From contig QKFK01000071.1 of the NCBI GenBank assembly GCA_003252195.1, positions 1-13,078 of the forward strand: a stretch of DNA of 13,078 nt, in the 5' to 3' direction. The notes under the pieces are model-generated. The model had not been told where the DNA came from and did no database searches. It saw nothing but the letters and a program-made list of their open reading frames with translations. This DNA is from Rhodospirillales bacterium. Its GTDB lineage: Bacteria > Pseudomonadota > Alphaproteobacteria > QKFK01 > SZUA-500. This document shows positions 7,499 through 13,078 of this stretch, one piece after another. Numbering within the stretch: position 1 is the stretch's first letter; every line of letters begins with the position of its first letter. Made by a program: the position numbers and the translations under genes.

Positions 7499-8299
7499 AT
7501 GGAAAAGCAACGCAAAAACTCAAACCAAACGACTAGCTCGGCAAAATATGCCCGCTGTATATATAAATTTGCATTGCTAGGAATCTTTGTATTATCTGTT
7601 AGTGGATGTAACTTTTTAACCAGACTCTCAGAAGTCGGCGAAGAGCCAAAACTATCAAAAATCAGTGACCCAACAGAAGAAAAAGGCTATGCACCTGTTT
7701 CAATGCCTATGCCTACCCCTGTTGTAGCATTACCAAACTCAAATTCTTTATGGCGCCCCGGAGCAAAAGGATTTTTCAAAGATCAACGTGCTGCCAATGT
7801 AGGCGATTTAATAACCGTACAAATCACCATAGAAGATAGTGCTTCATTAGAAAACACAACAGAACAAAAAAGAGGCGAAGATTCTGATTCTCTAAGCATT
7901 GGAGCATTAGGCGGGTTAGAAAACACAATCAGCAAAGCTTTACCTAGTTCAACCTCTTTAGACAACCTTTTGGACGTTACATCTAGCAAAAACTCTAGCG
8001 GACAAGGAACTATTGATAGAAAAGAAACCATCAGCCTAACCGTAGCCGCAGTTGTAACTCAGATTTTACCAAACGGAAATTTGGTAATCCAAGGAACTCA
8101 AGAAGTTAGAGTAAACTATGAAATGCGCCAATTACAAATTACAGGCATAATCAGAAGAGAAGATATCAGCTCTAATAACACTATTGAATCTGAAAAAATC
8201 GCAGAGCTAAGAATGGCATACGGTGGACGCGGAACAATCAGCGACTTACAACAACCAAGATATGGTCGTCAGTTAATTGATATAGTAAGTCCATTCTAA
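7499..8299 (+). CDS. flgH: Flagellar L-ring lipoprotein FlgH
   Basis: The 266-residue lipoprotein forms the outer-membrane L ring around the distal rod. The lipobox LSVSGC places the lipidated cysteine at residue 37, after a basic N-region of about 20 residues that is longer than usual. FlgH signatures are SLWRPGAKGFFKDQRA followed by NVGDLITVQI, the NLVIQG-x-QEVRVN strand, and the C-terminal GRGTISDLQQPRYGRQ-x-IDIVSPF ending. GGAG is 5-8 nt before the ATG. It is the last gene of the flgFGAH operon and is closed by a strong terminator, which leaves flgI and flgJ out of this unit. Confidence 0.96.
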   Translation: MEKQRKNSNQTTSSAKYARCIYKFALLGIFVLSVSGCNFLTRLSEVGEEPKLSKISDPTEEKGYAPVSMPMPTPVVALPNSNSLWRPGAKGFFKDQRAANVGDLITVQITIEDSASLENTTEQKRGEDSDSLSIGALGGLENTISKALPSSTSLDNLLDVTSSKNSSGQGTIDRKETISLTVAAVVTQILPNGNLVIQGTQEVRVNYEMRQLQITGIIRREDISSNNTIESEKIAELRMAYGGRGTISDLQQPRYGRQLIDIVSPF

Positions 8300-8306
8300 A
8301 CAAACA

Positions 8307-8338
8307 CAAAAAGCCTCAATAAATTTGAGGCTTTTTTA
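8307..8338 (+). terminator. Rho-independent terminator of the flgFGAH operon
   Basis: The arms aagcctcaa (8311-8319) and ttgaggctt (8325-8333) are perfectly complementary around a 5-nt loop, followed by a T run to 8337. It lies about 10 nt after the flgH stop codon. Flanking A and T runs on both sides mean it could also stop transcription from the right. Confidence 0.92.
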
Positions 8339-8717
8339 TTGACTATTATAATACTTAATGTGACTTTACTTGCCTTTATGCAACCAAATCTTATCCTGTT
8401 AAGTCTTCAGCCTCTAACTAACAGAAGAGAACAAAGACGAGCAAATTTTTATCTTAGATACAGTATATGAATCAGCACACAACGGTTATTTGGTAAAAAC
8501 GTTTTATAGTGAGAAAATGCTAGGAGTTCAAACTGAGGATAGCGGAATGACAATTAGCACATGAGCAAATACTCTGTGCCAGAACGACAATGCAAAACAA
8601 TCTTGAATTTGGAGTTTGTATGTTAGGAATAAGGAGCACATAAAATTTTAGTGTGCAGTGGTCACATGAATTTTATAGCACCGCAAATGACGCTACATAC
8701 AATCTATAAATCTAAGA
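8339..8717. other. Intergenic stretch without an intact gene
   Basis: About 380 nt lie between the flgH terminator and the small secreted-protein gene. No intact ORF, RNA gene or clear promoter is seen. The one notable thing is the open frame of 48 codons at 8418-8561 described separately. A weak inverted pair, ataaaatt (near 8640) and aattttat (near 8670), is present. This stretch marks the border between flagellar and accessory genes. Confidence 0.5.
8418..8606 (+). pseudogene. Possible remnant of a small unrecognised gene
   Basis: A frame open from 8418 to 8561 reads like ordinary protein (for example DEQIFILDTVYESAHNGYL then VKTFYSEKMLGVQTEDSG), with no start codon upstream in frame because a TAA lies at 8415. 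It meets a TGA at 8562 and then reads on 13 codons to a TGA at 8604. The absence of a start and the interruption suggest a decayed gene. I do not recognise the family, and a chance open frame remains possible. Confidence 0.25.
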
Positions 8718-9125
8718 TTAATTTATGCGGGTCCAAATTTCCTTATAAATACTTTTCCCCCCATTATCGTCCATCTCCTCTGAAGCAAAATAGAAATAAC
8801 CATTATCCACTTCCATAAATTTTTTACCGTTACAAGCTCTATAGTTTTTTTCTTTTGAAAAATAAATTCTTTTTTCTTCACGCGAGAAGAACCCCATTGA
8901 ACGACAGGATTCTTGTTTTATTTTGCCATCTATACTGAAATATGTGCCTCGTTTATGGATATTTACGATTCCGGTGTAAGTTGGCATGCGCACTTGCTTT
9001 ACATCTTGCCATGCAACAACGTTATAACTGCCGTCAAACTTGCTTTTTGACGCATCAGAACCAGCCCATAAAAGCAGAGCGATTAATGCAAAAGGGAACA
9101 ACCTATGGCGCGGAATACGTTTCAT
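8718..9125 (-). CDS. Small secreted protein of unknown function
   Basis: The 135-residue protein starts with MKR and a hydrophobic stretch (9-22) ending near SDA-SK at residue 25, a likely Sec signal peptide. The mature part, about 110 residues, has alternating hydrophobic residues typical of beta strands (FDGSYNVVAWQD, GIVNIHKRGTYFSIDGK, GYFYFASEEMDD) and two cysteines, C74 and C98, that could form a disulphide in the periplasm. The layout is compatible with a small beta barrel, but I recognise no family and assign no function. AAGGAG is about 8 nt before the ATG, and an extended -10 promoter is just upstream, so the gene looks like a single-gene unit. It is not related to the flagellar genes on its left or the kinases on its right. 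Confidence 0.75.
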   Translation of the reverse strand: MKRIPRHRLFPFALIALLLWAGSDASKSKFDGSYNVVAWQDVKQVRMPTYTGIVNIHKRGTYFSIDGKIKQESCRSMGFFSREEKRIYFSKEKNYRACNGKKFMEVDNGYFYFASEEMDDNGGKSIYKEIWTRIN

Positions 9126-9154
9126 GAGACAGCTCCTTCAACCAAATTCCTTTT

Positions 9155-9186
9155 GCTATTATAGCACAGGAGAAAGGCGCTTTTCT
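9155..9186 (-). promoter_or_regulatory. Extended -10 promoter for the small secreted-protein gene, with two palindromes
   Basis: On the minus strand TGCTATAAT gives a perfect -10 (plus positions 9158-9163) with the extended TG motif; no good -35 is seen, as expected for extended -10 promoters. Transcription would start near 9151, about 25 nt before the ATG. The -10 lies inside the inverted repeat gctat-t-atagc (9155-9165). A second inverted repeat, agaaag-gcgc-ttttct (9171-9186, one G-T pair), lies in the -35 area. Either could be an operator, or the second a weak end signal for the kinase transcript, though it lacks a T run. Confidence 0.55.
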
Positions 9187-9207
9187 AACGAATCGTTTGC
9201 TTGACTT

Positions 9208-10255
9208 TTATTTGATTTTGTGAACAACAGAGAGAGCTGCAGCATATTCTGCGACATTACTTTTGGTAAAATGAACTAGCTTAACGCTTAACTCTTCCAA
9301 CTCTTTTGAAGCTACTTCAATTATCTTTTTACCAAGAGAAGACGACCCCAAGCCCCCAGCGACAAAATACGTTTTTGTCTGAGCACCTAACTTCTTATCC
9401 TCATCGCTCCATTCAGTGTTTAAAGCAGTAGCTTCTGAGTTTCCTGATGCAATCAACTTAATCAATCGCCCTAAATATTTACCAGCGAATGATAAAATAT
9501 CATCATGCGTTTGATTTAATGTTTGACCATACAACATCTGAGCAATTGCATGAAGGATTGGCCCTCTAAACAAATCTTCAGCTCTAACTTGTTTATCTTT
9601 AACAAATATTCTTAAAGCTTCGCCGTTTTCATCTTTATATGATGATAATTTATCTATTATGTGCCAGTCAACATCATCAACATCAACTAGCAACTCACTT
9701 GCATGACATTCAGCAGGAAAGGTTAGGTTGTTGTTATCTGAAACATGAGCAATGCAATGTCCAACACCAGTTCCGATGCCAATCAAACCAACATAAGAAT
9801 TCGTAATATCACTTAATGTAAAATCTATAGAATTTTGATCTTTAAGCTCTATCTCATTATTTATTATATTAGATGTAATTCCAGAGAGCATCATTTCAGC
9901 ATCGCCTTGAACCTTCATCTAAGCCAACATATAAGCAAGAACGATATTCTTCGGCTAAATCAACACCCAAAAATTCTGGATTATGAGTAACTGCAATTTT
10001 TCCATCTTTACTAAAGAAACCAGGAGACCCTGCTCCTATTGCAAGCAATTTACCATCATTAAGATAAGCCATGGTATATGCTTCGTCTATTAAATCTGCT
10101 ATTTGTTTTTTATGAACATCTAACAGCGGAATAAATGGGCTTTCTTCCTCTGGTTTCCACACAGGTTCAGCCTCTAAAACACCATTATCATATGCATATA
10201 ATGCAGATTTTATTGAAGTTCCGCCAATATCTATCCCTAAAACATAATCAGCCAT
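9208..10255 (-). pseudogene. ROK-like sugar kinase broken by a frameshift
   Basis: Two overlapping reading frames (10255-9896 and 9918-9208) are the N- and C-terminal parts of one kinase. The N-part (119 codons) has the phosphate-binding DIGGT at 9-13 and GAGSPGF near 74-80. The C-part has GIGTGVGHCIAH, HASELLVDVDDVDW, and GGLGSS near its end. Both align along their length with the intact neighbour at 10259-11380. At the junction about 8 codons are missing relative to that neighbour and the frame shifts, which one deletion of about 23 nt would explain. The break falls just before the presumed catalytic Asp. The second frame has TAG directly before its ATG and no ribosome site. It starts 3 nt after the intact copy. 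An assembly error or independently translated halves are the alternatives. Confidence 0.8.
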
Positions 10256-10258
10256 AAA

Positions 10259-11380
10259 TTAGCCCTTTAGCATTGGCAATACAGATGCCGCAGCAGCTCT
10301 TTCTGCAACACTGAGTTTTGGAAAATGAAGCAAGTGAACTTTTTCATTAAGCTCCGCCAATTCTTCTTTAGTGTTATCAATTAAATGCTTACCCATTGGA
10401 GAAGACCCTAAACCACCGCCAATAAAATATATAGAAGTCTTAGCAGCTTCTTTTTTATATTCATCTGACCAGCCATTTTGAGGGTCAATATCTTCATTCT
10501 TTCCACTAGCAATAATTTTAATCAATCTAGCCATATATTTACCCGCAAATTGCAAGGTGCATTTATGTTCATGAGTTACAACGCTTATTGTGTTTTCATC
10601 TTCTATCTTTGCAAGAGCATTAACACTTGGTGAGCAAATTAAATCTTCGGCTCTAACTGATTTATCTGGGAATGTTAATATACGAGGTTCTTCACCTTGT
10701 TTATTGCGAGCTCTGCCAAGTGCTTCAATTAAATTCCAGTCTCTTTCATCAACATTTACATGAAGCTTACTTGCGTGCCCATCAGTGACAAAAGTATAAT
10801 TTAACTCTTCATCAAATTTAGCAATAGCGTGACCAACACCTGTACCTAAACCAAAGAATGCTACATACTTGCCAGCAAAATCTTTTTTGAATATTTTATT
10901 GCCATTTTGGTCTGACAATGAACCATCTCTAATAATCTCACTAGTAACAGCATCAATCATACCAACGAGCATAATATCGCCATCATTGCGCACAGATAAA
11001 GGTATCTTAACTAGCTCTTCATCAGAGCATTTTGCGAGAGCATCAACATATAATTGTTTTAAATTAACATTATCAAACTCACCTGGGAGTTGGCTTAAAT
11101 TACTATTTGTTCTTGGTTTAATAGTGCCATCTTCGTTAAATCTACCAGGGCTACCAATACCAACGCCAATGAGCTTACCGTTCATTTCTTTTGCTCGTTT
11201 ATTGGCAATCTTAATCAATGATGTGATTTGCTTTGTATGGGGTTTTATACCTTTAGCTGTTCTTGGAGCTCTTTCTAATGTCCAACAAGATTTATCTGCA
11301 ATGCAACCATCTTTAACTTCAAACAACTGTGGCTTTACCGAGGTACCCCCGATATCAATACCCAAAACAAACGACTTCAT
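10259..11380 (-). CDS. Divergent ROK-family sugar kinase
   Basis: The 373-residue protein has the ASKHA kinase layout: DIGGT phosphate loop at 9-13, GIGSPGRF at 74-81, an RNDGD motif at 131-135 whose D133 is the likely catalytic base, the adenosine-side GLGTGVGH at 177-184, and GGGLGSS at 321-327. It would phosphorylate a sugar or sugar derivative with ATP in the cytoplasm; the substrate cannot be told. Classical ROK proteins have a zinc-binding CxCGxxGCxE motif; it is absent, and the usual GEIGH region is replaced by DGHASKL. I chose ATG 11380: an upstream TTG (11413) would add 11 residues, but it lies at the predicted transcription start, and the paralog begins at the same place as 11380. 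A strong -10 lies upstream. The broken paralog follows after 3 nt. Confidence 0.85.
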   Translation of the reverse strand: MKSFVLGIDIGGTSVKPQLFEVKDGCIADKSCWTLERAPRTAKGIKPHTKQITSLIKIANKRAKEMNGKLIGVGIGSPGRFNEDGTIKPRTNSNLSQLPGEFDNVNLKQLYVDALAKCSDEELVKIPLSVRNDGDIMLVGMIDAVTSEIIRDGSLSDQNGNKIFKKDFAGKYVAFFGLGTGVGHAIAKFDEELNYTFVTDGHASKLHVNVDERDWNLIEALGRARNKQGEEPRILTFPDKSVRAEDLICSPSVNALAKIEDENTISVVTHEHKCTLQFAGKYMARLIKIIASGKNEDIDPQNGWSDEYKKEAAKTSIYFIGGGLGSSPMGKHLIDNTKEELAELNEKVHLLHFPKLSVAERAAAASVLPMLKG

Positions 11381-11416
11381 TTTACTTAATGACTCCAAAA
11401 GAAACAAAAACAAACC

Positions 11417-11446
11417 ATTATAAGCTCAAGAAAGTAAAATTTTGAA
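11417..11446 (-). promoter_or_regulatory. Sigma-70-type promoter for the kinase pair
   Basis: On the minus strand a perfect TATAAT (plus positions 11417-11422) is preceded by TTCAAA at a spacing of 18 nt, which matches the -35 consensus at four of six positions. Transcription would begin near 11410, giving a leader of about 30 nt before the ATG at 11380. It sits just after the terminator of the upstream aldo/keto reductase gene, so the kinases form their own unit. Confidence 0.6.
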
Positions 11447-11479
11447 TAAAAATTTGCAATAATTATCTTAATTTTATAC

Positions 11480-11516
11480 AAAAAAATCCCCCAAGATTAA
11501 CTTAGGGGATTTTTTA
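11480..11516 (-). terminator. Rho-independent terminator after the aldo/keto reductase gene
   Basis: The arms aaaaaatcccc (11481-11491) and ggggatttttt (11505-11515) are fully complementary, with aag/ctt extending the stem past one mismatch. Flanking A and T runs make it bidirectional. On the minus strand it lies 10 nt after the reductase stop codon and is followed by a T run. Confidence 0.92.
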
Positions 11517-11524
11517 GAGTGTTT

Positions 11525-12478
11525 CTAGTAGCTACTTGCCTGATTCAAACTCTCTAAAACTGCTTTAGGCAGAGTTACCCCAGCTGATTTTGCAATATCA
11601 ACCAATTGTTCAACATTAGTAGCACTAACTATTGGAGCGGTTACGCTTTTTTTGCTAAGTAACCATGCCATAGAAATAGTCGAGTGAGACAAGCCAGTTT
11701 GTGCAGAAGCTTCGTCTAAAGCTTTTAATATTTTAACACCTCTATCGGTTAAATATTTTTTCACAAACAATGGGCCTCTAGCACTTTTTTGCAAATCATC
11801 AGCATTGCGATATTTACCTGTTAAAAACCCGCTAGCAAGTGAGAAGTAGCTAATAACCCCAAGCCCATTATCAACACAGGTTTTTTCAATAGCCGCTTCA
11901 TATACTTCTCTGTCATATAAGTTATAACATGGCTGATGCGCCACATATGAAGGCAAGCCCTTAGCCTTACTAACATCTAAAATTTCTTGCAAGCGAGAAG
12001 CCTCATAGTTTGATGATGCGATGTAACGCACTTTACCCTGCTTAATTAAAACATCATAAGCTTCCAATGTTTCTTCAAATGGTGTTTCTTTATCATCTTC
12101 ATGTGAGTGATAGAGGTCAATATAATCCGTATTAAGCCTTTTAAGTGAGTCTTCTACACACTTAAAGATATATTCTTTTTTGAGACCTTTTGAGCCATCG
12201 CCAATTGTTTTACCAACTTTGGTTGAAAGAATAACTTTGTCTCTTTTGCCACTGCTTTTGAACCATTGCCCGAGCACTCTTTCAGAATCACCACCATTTA
12301 AACCATCTGCCCAAATTGCATAATTATTGGCAGTATCAATCATATTAAAACCATAGTCCAAAAACGCGTCTAAAATCTCTTCAGACTGCTTTTGATTAAC
12401 CGTCCAACCACAAACATTGGCACCAAATACAATCGGAGCAATTGATAACTCTGACTGACCTAATTTTCTTTTTTCCAT
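11525..12478 (-). CDS. Aldo/keto reductase family oxidoreductase
   Basis: The 317-residue protein is a full-length NAD(P)H-dependent aldo/keto reductase with the usual (beta/alpha)8 barrel. The catalytic tetrad is visible: D48 and Y53 (IDTANNY), K87 (LSTKVG) and H126 (DLYHSHEDD). The cofactor-side loop GVISYFSLASGFLTGKYR (about 210-227) and the C-terminal IVSATNVEQLVDI segment match the family. It reduces an aldehyde, ketone or sugar-like carbonyl; the substrate cannot be read from sequence. GGGAG is about 8 nt before the ATG. It is a single-gene unit with its own terminator, divergent from the peptidase E gene; no convincing promoter was found on this strand. A link with the neighbouring kinases in sugar metabolism is only a guess from proximity. 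Confidence 0.94.
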   Translation of the reverse strand: MEKRKLGQSELSIAPIVFGANVCGWTVNQKQSEEILDAFLDYGFNMIDTANNYAIWADGLNGGDSERVLGQWFKSSGKRDKVILSTKVGKTIGDGSKGLKKEYIFKCVEDSLKRLNTDYIDLYHSHEDDKETPFEETLEAYDVLIKQGKVRYIASSNYEASRLQEILDVSKAKGLPSYVAHQPCYNLYDREVYEAAIEKTCVDNGLGVISYFSLASGFLTGKYRNADDLQKSARGPLFVKKYLTDRGVKILKALDEASAQTGLSHSTISMAWLLSKKSVTAPIVSATNVEQLVDIAKSAGVTLPKAVLESLNQASSY

Positions 12479-12529
12479 AAACTAGCTCCCGTAAAAAATT
12501 TATATAGTCACGAGATAATAACATAAATA

Positions 12530-12558
12530 AAGACATTCAAGTATAGTTTGTTTATATT
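12530..12558 (+). promoter_or_regulatory. Sigma-70-type promoter for the peptidase E gene
   Basis: AAGACA (12530-12535, four of six matches to the -35) is followed after 17 nt by TATATT (12553-12558, five of six matches to the -10). Transcription would start near 12565, about 26 nt before the ATG at 12591. A strong GGAGG ribosome site (12581-12585) follows. Confidence 0.5.
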
Positions 12559-12590
12559 AGCTAAATAAAAGGATTTTATCGGAGGGGCAA

Positions 12591-13078
12591 ATGAAGCAAA
12601 TTGTAGCAATCGGCGGAACTAATGAAACCAACGAGCTTGGTTTAGAAAAATATATTTTATCTTTAACTGGCAAAACAAACCCAAAGGTCTGCCTCTTAAT
12701 GCAGGCAAGTGCCGAAGATGCCAAATATATTGCTATATTTTATGATAGATTTTTATCCCTTGGTGCAACCCCATCAAACGTATCTTTATTCGGCGTGGTT
12801 AAAGATGGCTGGAAAGAAAAATTATTATCAGCTGATGTGATTTATGTTGGCGGTGGCAATACCAAAAGCCTAATGGCTCTCTGGCGTGATTGGGGCGTAG
12901 ATAAGGTGTTAAAACAAGCCTATGAGAATGGCACTATTATGTGTGGCTCATCGGCTGGTGGCATATGCTGGTTTGAGCAAGGTTGCACAGATTCAATCTG
13001 GCCACTTGGTGTGGTTAATGCCTTAGGCTTTTTAAACGGTAGCTTCTGCCCCCATTTAGATACTGAAAAAGAACGTGA
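12591..13078 (+). CDS. Peptidase E-like serine peptidase (family S51), C-terminus beyond right edge
   Basis: An open frame of 162 codons runs from ATG 12591 (GGAGG 5 nt upstream) to the window edge. The start MKQIVAIGG, the YVGGGNT segment at 85-91 and the nucleophile elbow CGSSAGG at 118-124, with S121 as the likely nucleophile, are typical of S51 dipeptidase E and related enzymes. The FCPHLD segment near 152-157 probably gives the catalytic His. S51 dipeptidases cleave Asp-X dipeptides in the cytoplasm; related members include cyanophycinase, but the length and motifs seen fit peptidase E better. Full-length members are about 200-230 residues, so roughly 40-70 residues are missing. It is transcribed away from the reductase gene. 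Confidence 0.88.
   Translation, partial: MKQIVAIGGTNETNELGLEKYILSLTGKTNPKVCLLMQASAEDAKYIAIFYDRFLSLGATPSNVSLFGVVKDGWKEKLLSADVIYVGGGNTKSLMALWRDWGVDKVLKQAYENGTIMCGSSAGGICWFEQGCTDSIWPLGVVNALGFLNGSFCPHLDTEKER

Noticed and set aside
7014..7523. A 169-codon open frame on the minus strand
   Set aside because: It is antisense to flgA and the start of flgH, which are firmly identified.
8562..8564. TGA read as tryptophan, which would join two parts of the remnant frame
   Set aside because: fliM ends with TGA overlapping the next start codon, so TGA acts as a normal stop in this genome.
11381..11413. Upstream TTG start for the intact kinase
   Set aside because: It would coincide with the predicted transcription start, has no ribosome site, and the added residues have no counterpart in the paralog.
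10869..11423. A 184-codon open frame on the plus strand
   Set aside because: It lies wholly antisense to the intact kinase gene, whose conserved motifs are clear, and its translation shows no domain or ribosome site of its own.
1..13078. CRISPR array, tRNA, rRNA, insertion sequence or phage attachment site
   Set aside because: No regularly spaced repeats, cloverleaf-like sequence, transposase or integrase motif, or paired terminal repeats were seen on either strand.

Overview
The window is from an AT-rich Gram-negative bacterium, most likely an alphaproteobacterium. The order fliL - fliM - a small coiled-coil membrane protein - a MotE-like protein - cheY, facing flgF - flgG - flgA - flgH, is the arrangement I associate with Rhodospirillales-type flagellar loci. 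FlgH and FlgA imply an outer membrane with L and P rings. The sequence alone does not fix the genus.

Left part (1-4665, minus strand): reading in the direction of transcription there is fliL, fliM, a DUF6468-like gene and a MotE-like gene, packed with 9, -4 and 2 nt between them, so surely one operon. After a 117-nt gap comes a single-domain CheY-like response regulator closed by a hairpin terminator. Beyond it, a large secreted beta-rich repeat protein starts at 1133 and runs off the left edge. FliL (stator-associated), FliM (C-ring switch) and CheY (phospho-signal received by FliM) are parts of the motor and its control.

Middle (4666-8340, plus strand): a 261-nt divergent intergenic region carries a near-consensus sigma-54 promoter in front of flgF. 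It is followed by flgF, flgG (rod), flgA (P-ring chaperone) and flgH (L-ring lipoprotein), ending in a strong rho-independent terminator. flgI, which usually accompanies these genes, does not follow, so the flagellar regulon continues elsewhere.

Right part (8341-13078): this is non-flagellar accessory DNA. It holds a 380-nt stretch with a possible gene remnant and a small secreted protein with two cysteines. Next is a tandem pair of divergent ROK-like sugar kinases: the upstream copy is intact, the downstream copy is broken by a frameshift exactly at the presumed catalytic-Asp motif. An aldo/keto reductase with its own terminator follows, and a divergently transcribed peptidase E (S51) gene is cut by the right edge.

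I found no tRNA, rRNA, CRISPR array, insertion sequence or phage gene. The most noteworthy points are the broken kinase paralog beside its intact copy, the divergent ROK-like family itself, the internal repeats of the left-edge secreted protein, and the sigma-54 promoter seen on only one side of the divergent flagellar operons. I did not find a clear novel defence-like or otherwise undescribed system.
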